A stretch of DNA of 64,000 bases, taken from assembly GCA_018105865.1 (NCBI GenBank), contig CM030845.1, positions 16,728,776-16,792,775 of the forward strand. Reading direction: 5' to 3'. Under the pieces are notes generated by a model, which was not told the origin of the DNA, searched no databases, and was given only the letters and a program-made list of their open reading frames with translations. The stretch comes from Metaphire vulgaris (taxonomy: Eukaryota > Annelida > Clitellata > Crassiclitellata > Megascolecidae). Within the stretch, counting starts at the first letter, position 1. Each line of letters starts with the position of its first letter. This document shows, piece after piece, positions 28,451-40,509 of the stretch. The translations under genes were made by a program, and so were the position numbers.

Positions 28451-29650
28451 TTTTATTTCTCAAGATTATACAGGTTAAACATACAAAATTAAATCATTTC
28501 TTACTATGTAACAAAAAGAACATCATAATATGTAAAAACAATATATAATTCGTTTGAGAAATTGGTTGGCCAAAGGGTATAAAACCCGTAAGACGGTCAA
28601 CCTATTTGGTTTAGTGATTTATAAGTGACAGTAGGCCTACTAATTATAGAATTCCAAAAATTGAAGGTAAGAGGCTAGTAAGTAATAATTAATTCATTGG
28701 TAAGAGTGTCTTGAGTTGTATTTATCTAAGGCACTTAAAAGTGGTATTAGTAATGATATAGAAAAGTATAGAAGCATAAGAAATGATTAAGATAATCTTA
28801 AGGATTTTAAATCAGCTAAGGTAGTTAATTCATCACTAAGTTACAGGTTGACTGAGACTTGGTTATTGAAAAGGAAGCTTTTAAAAGAATTTTTAAAATG
28901 AAAGAAATTGTTAATAATTCTCAGTTCAATGAGCAGGTTATTCCATAGTCTAGGTCGTGAAAATATTGTAGTGAATTTTCTCTTATTTGTTGAGGCATAA
29001 GGAAGAAAGAGATTGTTAAAACTTCTGAGATTTATTTCAGATAAATTAATTTTCATTACAAATAAGTTTAAGTTTTGAAGAGGATTAGGGAGAAGTTTAT
29101 AGATATATTTATATACAAAAATAAGGGTATGAAATTTGTAGAGACTTTCAATATTTAAAATTTTATAGGTTATGAATAATTTAGTTGTGCTCACATAGTC
29201 ATGGTCATTGAATAATAATCTCATAGCTTTATTTTGAATAATTTGGATTTTGTTTATGTTTGATTTATAGTTATTACCCCAGATTTGTATACAGTAAGTT
29301 AGGTAGGATTGTATTAAAGCATAATAAAATTGGTGTAGAGCATTCGAGTCCAAAAGATATTTTAAATGTCTAATAATATTTAGATTTTTAGATAATTTAT
29401 TAACTAGTTCACTAAAATGATATTTCCAACATAGCCTAAGTGTTGGTCCAATGTTATTCCTAAAAATTTTACATGAGTTTTTTGAGATATTATAGCATCA
29501 TCTATTTTTATTTGGTCTAATTTATTTAGTAGGAGGTTTTTTTGAGTGAAAGTATATAAAATGAGTTTTTTCTAGATTCAGGGCAAGTCTATTTGTTTTA
29601 AACCAAGCAGAAGTTTTTAGTTAGTTCCTGATTTATTAGTATCCATTGGT
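28451..29650 (-). mobile_element. AT-rich LINE, C-terminal part, third family
   Basis: An open frame of 170 codons (28841-29353) reads QFYYALIQSYLTYCIQIWGN, then KIQIIQNKAMRLLF and RPRLWNNLLIELR. This is the region after the RT domain in Jockey/CR1-like elements. The upstream part (29354-29650) is broken. The long open frame suggests a younger copy than its neighbours. Confidence 0.85.
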
Positions 29651-29738
29651 ATAATCAGGAGTTTGCAACTGGTCTTTCCATGGTCTTCTTTTCGTCATTT
29701 TGTTTAGAAGATAAATAGGTTTGTGTGAATTTTGTATC

Positions 29739-29739
<1 letters not shown>

Positions 29740-29809
<70 letters not shown>
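29740..29809. repeat. (AAT)n microsatellite
   Basis: About 23 perfect repeats at the junction between two oppositely oriented LINE fragments. Confidence 0.95.
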
Positions 29810-29819
29810 TTGAAAACAA

Positions 29820-30195
29820 ATGCATGAGGAAAATGTTGAGGTCCATTATACGGATTTCATATCCAATTAGATACTATACAAAATGGCTGGAGTAGATCAG
29901 GAATTCCTGAAACATATAAAATCAAGAAAAATGAGATATTTTGAACATGTTACCAGAAAAACAGAAGATTCAATTGAAAACTCAATGATAACAGGTTTAA
30001 CGGAAGGAACCAGGAGACAAGGCAGACCCAGAACCAGCTGGATAGATAACATTACGACATGGACTAATATGAAAGGAGCTTCACTAATGGATGCAGCTAA
30101 AAATAGGGAGCAGTGGAAAATTATTGTTCATCGTTGTGGCCAACCTCCGCATAGCAACGACGGCTTCATGACATGACATGACATAATAATAATAA
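29820..30195 (+). mobile_element. LINE 3'-end fragment, fourth type
   Basis: A plus-strand frame of 97 codons reads KSRKMRYFEHVTRKTEDSI, RRQGRPRTSWIDNITTW and AAKNREQWKIIVHRCG. This is the well-known C-terminal signature of one non-LTR lineage, ending with a TGACATGACATAATAATAAT tail. The RT domain is absent (5' truncation). Confidence 0.85.
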
Positions 30196-30798
30196 CAACT
30201 TCTATAATGATATTCCCTTCCAATGCAAATACTTGCTTTGTTCAAATTCATTTTCAGTCTAAATCTCTTGCATTGAGTTTGTTGCTGTCTTGTTGACAAA
30301 ATGGACAAGAGAAGATGGTGAGTTGGTTTCACTACAGCTGGGAGCTCCCTCAGCACTCTGAATCAGGCAAAAGAAGATGATCAAAGACAGCGGAGGGCAT
30401 TGGTGCCAAGGTAAGCGATTACGAAAAGGTAACTAATCAGTGGAAATAGTTAATCATTTTTATAACCACTGAGGAAATGAAAACACAATACACAGTCACA
30501 GTACGAATGGACATTCATTCACTGTCACAGTTGCAGATCAGATGCTTAACACAAATAGATTCAAACTGAAACTGAAGACTTCTAAGAGGAAACTTCTCAG
30601 TTCTTATTTTTAATTAAAGAGGAAAACAAATTATGTGCTGTTGCTATTCATAAGAAGTGCTGAAATAAGCAGCAGCAGCAGCACTGAATTTTCATCAGTA
30701 GGCCTACAGTAAGTGCCACAATGTCACAAAGGAAAACTGCGTTTCGTGCGATCTTTTAGAATTGAAGTGAAACGAAGAGTATGTCATCCGTTGAATTC
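30196..30798. other. Downstream region of RSPH3; no gene seen
   Basis: AT-rich sequence between the LINE tail and the RSPH3 stop codon, probably including the RSPH3 3' UTR. A short (CAG)n lies near 30671. No exon-like frame found. Confidence 0.5.
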
Positions 30799-33700
30799 TC
30801 AATCTTCTCTTCCTTCTTCTTCTTCGGATGCGTGATCAGAGTCTGCGTTTGCTTCGTTCACAAACTCTTGACTTTCACTTTGATTGTCGTCGTTTCGACC
30901 GGCTTCAGCCTGACACAGACAAATCAACACATACACATACATACATACATACAATACATACATACACATATGCTCAAACATCTAAGTGTCAATCACAACA
31001 TTCACTGAATTCTCAATAAATCAATCAGTGCATTACCCGGTCAATCAGACACAGTCAATCGACAACACAAAGAAGAAAGAAGAAGAAAACGGTCGCAAGA
31101 AAAGCAAGAGATTTTACCAACAAGGACTTTTAGTCTTTAAACCTAAATTGTGTTTCTTATTTCAGAATAATTCTTCAGCTTCCCTTAATTCAATGGACTT
31201 GGATTTGTTTCTAATGCGGTGATGATCTGGTGTGCTACTCTGTGAAACGGGAAACGGCGCTATAGAAGTCGATGATTGTCTTGAATGGGTCTCGACTTGA
31301 GGAGTGAAGACTCGTCTCTTGTTTCAACGGTTTTCTTTTCTGATGAAATGACTTTTCAAGGTAAATCGTGCTCAGATTTTGTTCACGAACTTTATTTGAA
31401 TGGAACATATAGAGCTTCAAGTGGCGTATCTGGGGTATGACGGGGTAGGGCAGGTGCTCCGCCCCCGCCATGGGCGCCAAATAACCTAGATACACTGGTG
31501 ACAGTTGCGTTGATGAATTCAGTTATTAGCATTGACAGATTACAGGATCTTAAACAACTTAGACGCTGGGACGCATCGGCTTTACTTTGAAACCTTAAAT
31601 TATAATCTCGTTAATTTCTCATTGACCCATAATTACGTAGAGTATCTGTGATATTTGATGGAGATATGTTTAATATGACACCTCCGTAGACAGAGCATCT
31701 TCTTCAATGACGAGTTGAGGCAAGTCTGCGTTAACGACCGACTCGAAAGGACCCGACGATGGATCGCCGGCCTTTAGTTCAAGCTCAAGAAACTGCTGCT
31801 GACGATCGACGACGATCTGTCGGAGTAATCCGTCGAGAAGATGACGGCTTCTTATGATCTTCGTCAGATGATCATCAACACAATCCATCGCCCATGGCAG
31901 GAACAACTTCTCGATTTCTGCCAAAAATAATGCAACAGTTCTTCAGAAAAACAAATCAACTCCCAACTGAATGAAGTCCTTCTATCTTAACATTCAGACG
32001 TCAGAATAAAAAATACACAATCAGGACTTCTGTCGTTCTGCATATGCACTGGGGGCATGAGACGATTTGCAGGCTGGCTTGGACTCAAATACAATGTGTG
32101 GCGCTCTGGGTCAGCACGACATTTTGGTGTAACAGTCTGTTTGAATGCATTGGGCTGTAACGTCCAGAAATGGCCTTCTATAATACATAGACCGTTAAGT
32201 CCAAACAAGAATTTACGGATATTTATATTTGTCTAATTGTGAAGTGACTGAAACATAGAAAGAGACGGAACTCCAAATACAAGAACAAGTACACTTTCAA
32301 TCAAAATGCTAGAACCTTCATTTCAATTCAGACGAGAGTTTTGCAAATGGCCGAGCATTTAATTCTTAGCTTAGAACAGTCTCTATCCTCTGTGCATAGT
32401 TTATCAACCTCTTTCCACGGGATCATAGAAGTAGCCATTTTCCGTCAGAATTCCAAACACTGACGGCACGAGGTCCGCCAAATAGCTCTGTGCAAACGCA
32501 TGCGCCGCAATCCTCGCGGCCGTCTCTTTCTCATTTTCGAGCATTTCTTCGCGCTGTTTCATGCGTCGCTCCTGACAACAGAAAAGTCTAGAAGCTAAGA
32601 GTTCATGTCTAATGATTACAAATGCCATTAATGTTTGTGGAATTAAAGATGGTTTTGCGTCTAATGCTTCAACAATTACGTATCACGGCATCTGATTTCA
32701 GTCGTTGTTCATATTAAACGTCATGACTCGATAATCATCACTGACCAGCGCTAATGGTCAGTGACATCGATGCCAACTTACCTACGATTATGTTATCTGT
32801 TATCCTTCTTAAGCAATAGGGGGCTTCCATTAACTATGTCCAGTGGCGGCTCCACCGGGGGGCTAGGGGGCTAGGGGGGCCCGTGCCCCCCTATTGAGAG
32901 CCTGGCCCCTCCAGTGGCCCCCAGTTGGGACCCTATACTTAATGCTACATAAATTAAACAACAAATGGTTGGCCCCCCATGATTAGAAGTTGCCACCCCA
33001 ACGGCTCCCCCACTTGCCAAATTCTAGAGCCGCCACTGACTATGTCAACATTTTTGGGGCAATTTTTGACTCCCCTCCCTCCCTCCCCAATAATTACGTC
33101 AGAAACTCCTCAGATCAATGACAGGTCCCAATAACAAGGTTATTATTTTTTGTGGTGATGACCATTTTTTCCATTTATTTGCTCATCGGATGTCAAAATG
33201 TGTTGGTGATGACCTTTTTTCCATGCTTTTTTCCATTGTAATAAGTAGTATTCCATGAAATTTCCTATTTTTTTGATTATTTGTAAAAAGTGAAATTGTT
33301 GACATGAACTTCTCTTGACCCCACCCCTCCCCCTGTCAACAACTGTCAAACTTTTTCAAACTCCCTCCCCCCTAAATTGTTGATGTAATTAATGAACAGC
33401 CCCTAACGAATCACTCTTTTTGACTCAGAAACTGAGATGCACAAGACTGTGCTGCATGTCCTGAGGAATCTGTTTAAAAATTAAATTATCACAAATCAAA
33501 TAGACTTTGTACATTCTATGTTGATCAATAACCAACATGAAACAAGAATTTTACATTTTCAAAAAGTTTTAGCCTTGGAAAAAAAACAATAAAGACACGT
33601 GTGAAGTTTCTATGATTTCTCCCTTACTTACTCTGAAGATGTGTTCCACAATTCAGGATCTTTTTCTGTAAACTAGATTGTGTGTATTATGAATAATTGG

Positions 33701-35850
33701 TTCTTTCAAGAACTTTCCCAGTCATTTTCACTTCAAAAGTGCAAATAGATTGAGACTGCGTTGTTCATCTGCTGTTGTCAATCGGTGCAAAGAGGTCGTT
33801 GTGTTCTTCCTACCTTCTCCTCCTTGTGTCGTCTCTCTTGTTCCTCCAATCTTTCCTGTTCCATGTTTTCTGCGTTGCGCATCTCTTCGTATGTGCGCTG
33901 CTGTTCACGAAGGTTCGCCAACTCTTCCTCTTCCATGACCTCCAGCAACGCCTGCTCCAGCGTCTTTCCAATGAGAACCTCGAGCACTGGAAGGACCTCA
34001 ACGTCAAAGTCAAACAACTGAAAGACAAAATCACGGCACAGTGGACATCGCGCATCTGAGGCAACCGATGAAGAAACAGTCATTTCTGCATTCAATTGAA
34101 ACTCCAGTTATTTGGAGCAGAGTAGAAAGAGTGAGGAGATTCCTCAGAGCAACAAAAGTCGACTGATTACACGAATGACCTTCAGAAATGAACTCACGTC
34201 GCCATCGAGTATCTGTGTCTCTTTGTCAATTCCCGATTTTGCCGGAATAAAGAGTGGCGATGGCGGTCGGTCGAGGAACGCGTCCGTCTGGCATTCCGCT
34301 TCGGTTTCTTCGACACGGTCGCTCAGTTCCTCCAGATAGATCTCCGTCTGCATTTCGATGTGGCGTCTGCCTTCAACCGGCTCTGGAGACTTCACTCGAA
34401 GCAGATGCTTTGCTCGCTTCTTCACGATCTCTTGTCTGCTCTTCTCTTTCTGCTTCTGGACTTCAACTGGATCCACGACAGCACTCTAGCAACAGAAAAT
34501 ATTCACAAGAAAAGCAGCGCTGAGGCTAAACAGAAAATAACTGAACAAGTAGTGACCTACTAGGTAGGCACGTTCCACAGGTTCCGTGGAACAGGGCCCA
34601 CACCCCCACCCCACACACATAAGGAACCCACACCTGAGGAGCTGAGGAGTTTTTTACTCGTCACAATGCACAACAAAGCCTAGTAGGGTCCCCTCCCCCT
34701 AGAACATTTGGAAAAATCCTAAATACGGTCGTGTGAATGAACAAGTGCAGCATATTCAGTTCATCCGGGGCGTCTGGCTGCTCTGGGTCACGAGTGACAA
34801 CAGCTGAGATCATTGTTGAAAAGCAAATGACAGAATTGTCAATCAATATATCAGTGTGTGATGTCATTCATCGTTAAGTTTTGCACAAAGAATTCTTCAG
34901 ATTCAGTGAAACTCCTTGTATCTCATAAAATAGAAGCGAAGAATGCGTACGGATGGAAGCGCATGTTGTGCGTATGTGTTTCCTCTGATGATGCGTCTGT
35001 CAAACATTATGTTGCCGTAGAATATTCGGTCTTCGTCTCTGTTAAAAGCACATTTTGGTCTTTACTAGAAACATCTGATAACGAAATTCATTTCACAGTA
35101 AGTAAGGAATGCCATAACAGTTCTTTTTAAAGACCAGAACTTCCATAATTCAACAATGCAGTCACTTTCTATGAATCTGTCTGATATTATCTGTAAATGT
35201 CTAATCTAATAATATTCGATAGCTGATCATGTTCCTATTCACAATAGTCTCAACTGCTCTTCCCTCCCTCCCCTCCATCCATCCCTCCATCCCTCCCTCC
35301 CTCCCTCCTCCTTGTCCGCAGGCCCGTCTTATACCTGTGTGGGGTCCCGGGCACCTGGCGGCCTGCAGGGCCATAGATGTGAAGATCAAATGTTGACAAG
35401 CAAAAAAAGGTCATCTCTAAACGTTTTTGGATGTTGACACGCAAAAAAAGCTAATCGTACGTTTTTCAATGTTTGCAAGCAGGCAAGCAAAAAGTTTGCG
35501 CGCGGCGCGGGGCCCCTAAGATGCGCGAGGCCCCGGGCACTGTGTCCCCGATTTTTAACACTATAAGACCGACGGGCCTAGCTGCCTGTCCGTTGAGAAT
35601 TCCGTCGTCTTCTCCGCCACAGATCAAGGGCAGAGCGGCGAAGATCAAATGTCTTAATAAGCGATTTCTAATCTAAAGGGGAGATGTGAACGCAGCGCAG
35701 ATGAGGCCCACTGAGAGCAACTGACCCATCGGCGGCGAAGTCGTTCCTGTATTTTCTGCGATGAGGCTGCAACGCCCTCGGCTGACTGGCGAAAGTATAG
35801 GTCGTCTCGGGCGCCCTACTGTGTCTCGCGAAAGAAGAAGAAGAGGTCAT
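30799..35850 (-). CDS. RSPH3: Radial spoke head protein 3, complete, 7 exons
   Basis: Exons: 35726-35850, 34951-35038, 34198-34485, 33814-34017, 32409-32571, 31682-31917 and 30799-30909. They join in phase to 1215 nt (404 aa plus stop). Role: core stalk protein of the axonemal radial spoke, which in characterised species anchors cAMP-dependent kinase and dynein-regulating subunits in motile cilia and flagella. Family landmarks in order: TTYTFASQPRALQPHRRKYR, YGNIMFDRRIIRGNTYAQ, PEPVEGRRHIEMQTEIYLEE, ECQTDAFLDRPPSPLFIPAK, the radial-spoke core LFDFDVEVLPVLEVLIGKT, a Glu/Arg-rich coiled coil (EEEELANLREQQRTYEEMRN), AHAFAQSYLADLVPSVFG and GYFYDPVER. The C-terminus ends in an acidic tail (SEEEEGRED). 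An in-frame Met seven codons upstream (35871) is possible; I chose MTSSSS because the conserved block starts just after it. Introns are GT-AG. Two hAT elements and an older MITE lie in introns without touching exons. Confidence 0.96.
31415..31491. mobile_element. Short hAT-like remnant in an RSPH3 intron
   Basis: The left side AAGTGGCGTATCTGGGG and the right side inward CAGTGTATCTAGG look like one CAGTGGCGTATCTAGG end pair about 77 bp apart. No target duplication seen. Confidence 0.4.
32817..33403. mobile_element. GGGGCTGTCCATTAATTA-type MITE, split by a hAT element
   Basis: The ends (GGGGGCTTCCATTAACTATG, and inward from the right TTAGGGGCTGTTCATTAATT) match the tandem pair at 47655-48482. 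The interior has GTCCCAATAACAAGGTTATT and reverse-complement module copies (GATGACC near 33156 and 33210). A 198-bp hAT element plus its duplication sits at 32841-33046. Confidence 0.8.
32841..33038. mobile_element. hAT nonautonomous element, CAGTGGCGGCTCC family
   Basis: 198 bp with a perfect ACTATGTC duplication (32833-32840 and 33039-33046). The ends are CAGTGGCGGCTCCACC and, inward from the right, CAGTGGCGGCTCTAGAA. It is nested inside the older MITE, within an RSPH3 intron. Confidence 0.95.
35319..35584. mobile_element. hAT-like element with CAGGCCCGTCTTATA end
   Basis: 266 bp flanked by CTTGTCCG (35311-35318) and CCTGTCCG (35585-35592), a 7/8 duplication. The right end inward, CAGCTAGGCCCGTC then GGTCTTATA, matches with two small insertions. 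The interior carries two module copies (GTTGACAAGCAAAAAAAGG near 35392 and a variant near 35433). It lies in RSPH3 intron 1. Confidence 0.8.
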
Positions 35851-36219
35851 CGCGACAACTGACAACAACACAGAACAGTCTCACTGCCACAAAATCTCTT
35901 GTTTTGCGTCTCTGTTGAACTCAGAAATCGTCAAAGACAACGCACCTGTCCATCTGTTTACATGGTAACCATGTAAACCATCGGCGAGATACGCCTATAG
36001 ATTGGAACGAACAACATGGGTACAACATCGCCATCTTTGGGCTGCTACTAACGGATAGGAGTCAAAGGTCTGTCATTTGATCGGCCGTTTAAATTTTACT
36101 ATTCAAATATGAGAATTAGGCCTTCAGCTGAATATGACACGAAAACGCAAATATAACTAGAAAGAATTATGAATGTTTAATTGCAATTAAAAAATAAATT
36201 ATTTCCAATGTTCTGAGCC

Positions 36220-36220
<1 letters not shown>

Positions 36221-36255
<35 letters not shown>
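36221..36255. repeat. (TTA)n microsatellite
   Basis: About 12 repeats upstream of RSPH3. Confidence 0.95.
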
Positions 36256-36257
<2 letters not shown>

Positions 36258-36534
36258 TGAATGTACTCAATATTTCTATGTATATAGGCTGAAGATGAAT
36301 TTCTTGCAATTGGAATCCTCTGTTATCTGGTTCCCATATGGACCGAAAGTGACCGAAGTGAAGTGACCGAAAACGCTGCCATTCTGTCACGTCGTGAATA
36401 GTAGGCTACCACTGCAACATAACGACGAATGACTCTGCTTTGCAAATAACCGTACTTTTGGCAATTTCTGCATTTCAGTGACAGTCTGATGGCAGATTTA
36501 CCAGCAGCTGCCTTGTCTCTTTCGTCGCATGATC

Positions 36535-36908
36535 CAGGGGCGGTTCCACGTTGGGGATGACTGGGGATGCAGCCCCCACCGGCCAACCAAAAATACATCT
36601 TCAATGAAAGATGATCGTCTAAACGAATTAGCCTTGATGTATATCCACAAAGACATGGATATATCCATAGACAATGTCATAAGCAAATTCACTTCCAGCA
36701 ACAGAAAACTAGATTTTGCACTATGACTTTGTACAACCAGACTAAAATGGCTTTTATACATTGTCAATTCTGAACAGTATATTTTATAAATCAAATCTAC
36801 AGATTTCTTCTAAACCGTTTACATATAATTCCTTTGACAATTGGCAGGATCTTCCTGGAAATTCATTGCATCATCCCCTCCCATCAGGAGTTCCTGGAAC
36901 CACCACTG
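36535..36908. mobile_element. hAT-like element, CAGGGGCGGTTCCACG end
   Basis: The left end is the same as the right end of the element at 15953-16300 (CAGGGGCGGTTCCACG, then GGGGATGACTGGGGATG), so it is inverted relative to that copy. The right end inward is CAGTGGTGGTTCCAGGAA. The flanks do not form a convincing duplication. The interior is unlike its relatives. Confidence 0.65.
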
Positions 36909-37394
36909 GTCACATCTAACAGACTGTCTGCCACATTTGTTAAAAGAAATGACTAAATGGTTGCAGGAAAAACACAAGTCATCATCTCTTTCTGTTTCAT
37001 ATTAGAGAAGCCAAACTAAAGAGCAGTTTAAACATAGAGAGAATTTCAAGCGAAACAAAGGCTGGCATCAGCTGATAAAAGAAGCAATGGTAACACTTTG
37101 CAGACGGATAAAATCTACGACATCTTGACTTTGGGAAGACAGAACTGCAATATATTTGAAAGCATCAGTAAATGCACAAAATTCTAAAATAAAACAATTG
37201 CTGTAAATGTACTGGAAAAAACACAGAAGCACCACAAAATGAACATTAGAAAAGCCTGTTTACTAGTGGCAACATTATCACATTTAAAGATTTCTGTCTC
37301 ATTCGACATTGTTGTTCGCCTATACATTAACTGTTGCTGTGAATGGCTAAAACATACAGTGTATAATGTGCTTTAAAAAATTCGAAATGGAAAC
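36909..37394. other. AT-rich intergenic stretch; nothing recognised
   Basis: Between a hAT-like element and a MITE. No open frame, repeat or RNA signature that I can support. Confidence 0.5.
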
Positions 37395-37890
37395 TACCGT
37401 ATTAATTAGGGTATAATACGCACCTGTGTATAATACGCACCCTTAGTTTCTAGAGTTATCGTAATGTAAAAATGTTAATACCTATGTATAATACGCACCC
37501 AAAATTTCACCTGGGAATCTCTATTCAGTAACCTGCCTAGAATTGGAAGTATAGACATAGTTTCCCCCACCGGCAGTTGTCTTACGTCAATTGTTCAACT
37601 ATCCTTGTCAAAATCTCTATTGTATTACCTAGACAGTCACAATTTTCTTTCAAATTCTGCTTGGAAATTGAAATGTATAGGCCTACAAAGTATCCCTACA
37701 CTGTTGACCGCATAGGTAAAAACCTTTATAACATGCATGTTATATGAATAACGGTAAATTTAAAATTAAGGATGTTTATGTACATAAAATTGTATGCACA
37801 TAAAATTGATTCCTATGTATAATACGCACCCACACTTTGCACCAATTTTTGAGGGAAAAAAGTGTGTCTTATATGCGAGATAATACGGTA
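37395..37890. mobile_element. MITE with TACCGTATTA ends and TATAATACGCAC repeats
   Basis: The ends are TACCGTATTAATTAGGG and, inward from the right, TACCGTATTATCTCGC. TATAATACGCACC recurs four times (near 37411, 37428, 37488 and 37817). The 3' side reads ATATAAGACACAC in reverse. This type of short element is common in animal genomes, but I cannot assign its superfamily. Confidence 0.75.
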
Positions 37891-38243
37891 AACATGCATC
37901 ATGATTAGCATAGGGAACTTCAATACAAATTCATCAAAATCTAATTATTATGAAGAACATAACACAAACAAACCAAAGATGAAGCTTTTCATCAGGTGAG
38001 TGAAGTACTTTTTTCATCTGAGGTTTTCTGGATTCTAGTATTTAGAATCCTAGATGCTTCGTCTGTCTGCACATAAAATGCATTTCAAATGCAACATCTT
38101 GAAACTTCAGGATGAAACCATTTTGGTGAAAATGGCCACCTCTCCAGTTCTCATCACATGGACTCCAGATGTGCCTTTGGCTATAAAGCACAAATCAACG
38201 GATTCAACAATCAGAGATATTTGGTAATAGAGTGGAACCAGTC

Positions 38244-38825
38244 GGTTTACGGACAAATCACCCCCAGAAACTCACCCCTGGAAAACTTGCCCCCGACAAA
38301 TTCGTATCCAGGTACATCACGCCTCCGGACAACTCGCCCCCAGTAACTCACCCCCGACGGAAAATTTAAAACCAATGTACAAATGACAAAATTTTAAGCC
38401 AGTGTACGCTTGATGCTACCTGGAGATGCAAAGCAAACATTTAAAGTCAATGTAGGCCTAGTACTTATAATTGATATTTAACTATAGCGAAAGTTGTGTT
38501 ACGTCATGTCTAGTAGGCCTCTAAGCTGACCAAGCCACAAAGGCTTCTGGTGTCTACAGTTAGGCCTACTGCTTTAGTCCAGTTTAAGCAAGTTCTTAAC
38601 GGCTGATGTGTGGCCCATAACGACTGAGACAGTTGCATATTTATATTTAAATTTGAACTGAGACCTGATTTGTTAGAGAGCTGTTGAATTTGGGGTGAAT
38701 TGCTGGGGACGAAATTCCTGCAAACATCTTAATTCGGGGACGAATTTTCAGTTTTCACGAGCGAGTTACTGGGGGCGAGTTTTCCGGGGGAGAGTTACTG
38801 GGGGGGGGGGATTTGTCCGTATCCC
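38244..38825. mobile_element. 582-bp MITE with long repetitive inverted ends and 8-bp duplication
   Basis: A perfect AACCAGTC duplication (38236-38243 and 38826-38833). The ends are GGTTTACGGACAAATC and GGGATACGGACAAATC. Each arm continues with degenerate CCCCCAGTAACTCACCCCC-like repeats (CCCCAGAAACTCACCCC, GCCCCCAGTAACTC). GGG termini with an 8-bp duplication do not match the CAG ends of the hAT elements here; a Merlin-type element is possible. Non-coding. Confidence 0.85.
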
Positions 38826-39298
38826 AACCAGTCAGATCCAGCCAAAGTGGGCATTCATTTTGCAATTGCAAACAGTTCTTATTTAAGCAAAGACACGCAA
38901 ACAATGGCACATAATAGAACACAATAATAACAACATCAACAGGGTTTAGACTGCCTTAGTAGGATCTATGTAAGAACCACTATATGGGCGACGTAGCACA
39001 AATGGGGCAAATATACAATAATGATTTTCACCTTAAAAAAACAGCGACACAGGGAAAGTCAATATAAATGAGATTACACCACATTAAAAACCTCTGCAGA
39101 AGAATAGAAACAATACAGAAGAAGAAATTTAGAAAGCACAGAGAAAACAGTTCTCATAAATTGTCAAAATTAACGATCAATTTGACCGACGACGGTCGTA
39201 AGAGAGTTTGGCAGTCGGCCGAGTCAGTCGAATGCAGATCGGTCAGAAGAGTTGAGCAGAAACAAAGGCCTCGGCTACTTATTCTTCATGTTAATTAA

Positions 39299-39833
39299 TC
39301 AGAAGAAAATTTGTTAAACACTAATTTATATTAACTAGCATTTCTAGACAGAATTATGGCATCAGTAAGACCACACAATAAAACCCATTAAAGCAATAAA
39401 GAGCAGGAACTACAATGCAAAGAACCACATATATTATATTTCAAAGAAATTAGGAACATTAAAACAAAATTAAATAATTATAATAAGACTTAATAATCTA
39501 CAAATAATTAATATTTAATAATAAGTATCATTAAATCAAAATAATATTATAATAAACTGCTGTCATCTATTTCCAATTCAAAAAATTTAAAACACTTCAT
39601 CATCCAAAATACAAGAGTCTACGACAGATGTAACTCAAACCCACTTGTAAGAATATCACTGACTGTATTTTGAGCAAACTAATGGATGCACAATCTGAAG
39701 AATACATCCATTGACACAACTGCTCAAGAGGCCTTTAGGTGGTCAATATTCAAAGCACGTCTCATGGGAATTCAAATTCTTACTCTGGATCAATGCAGCA
39801 AATGCGGAATTGTTTAAGAAAGGGCAAAATAAG
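39299..39833. other. AT-rich intergenic stretch; nothing recognised
   Basis: Very A/T-rich sequence between repeats, with no supported gene. A short frame at 39068-39298 is not family-like. Confidence 0.5.
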
Positions 39834-40501
39834 CAGTGCTGTAATAAATACTTCACTTAAGTACTTTCATAAATACTTGATTCTCAAGTAGTATTTAAAT
39901 AGTATTTAAATACCCAAATGTGGAAAAAACAGCTGAAAATGTGGCGCATCAGTAAACTTTCAGAAGAGTAAAACATCAAATGCTGTGCTACAAATGAAAC
40001 CCTGCACTCAGTGTTGTAATAAATACTTCACTGAAGTATTTAAATACTTTCATAAATACTTGGTTCTCAGGTAGTATTTAAATAGTATTTAATTATCAAA
40101 ATACCGGGGTAAGTATTTAAATGCTGGCAAATAAGGTTTAAATACTTTTTAAATACTTGATAATGTATTTGACACATGATTTGCCACAACCGTATTGTTG
40201 TGTAAAGAAATGTTAGTTAAAACTATTTCTAACAATGTCAACATAGGTCTACTTAAGTCTTAATGCTCAACTGTCTAAAACCACCAGTAAAGAACATGAC
40301 GAAATAGTAGAAAGTCTTGTACGTGAAACTGCAATAAATCAAAAGTATTTAAATTTCTTAAATACATCCAAATACTGTATGGTATTTAAATACTATTTAA
40401 ATACTTAATTTTGCATGGGTATTTCAATACTTTCTTAAATACTGGACAAAGTATTTAAATAGTATTTAAGTACTAAAGCATTTAAATACTTTACAACACT
40501 G
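39834..40501. mobile_element. hAT element of CAGTGTTGTAA type with duplicated left end
   Basis: 668 bp with a perfect AAAATAAG duplication (39826-39833 and 40502-40509). The left end is CAGTGCTGTAATAAATAC and the right end inward CAGTGTTGTAAAGTATTT. The left-end sequence recurs internally at 40012 (CAGTGTTGTAATAAATAC). The arms are packed with AGTATTTAAATACT palindromes. Confidence 0.9.
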
Positions 40502-40509
40502 AAAATAAG

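Noticed and set aside
30781..31008. Plus-strand frames rich in His/Thr/Tyr over the RSPH3 last exon
   Set aside because: Antisense shadow of the RSPH3 C-terminus plus a (CATA)n repeat.
35466..35648. Minus-strand frame next to RSPH3 exon 1 (ICGGEDDG segment)
   Set aside because: It runs into a hAT element and is out of the RSPH3 phase; the true exon 2 with YGNIMFDRR lies at 34951-35038.
35851..35871. Upstream in-frame Met for RSPH3
   Set aside because: Adds seven non-conserved residues; kept as an alternative only.
36535..36908. A clean 8-bp duplication for this hAT-like element
   Set aside because: The flanks GCATGATC and GTCACATC match at only half the positions, so I did not claim boundaries from them.
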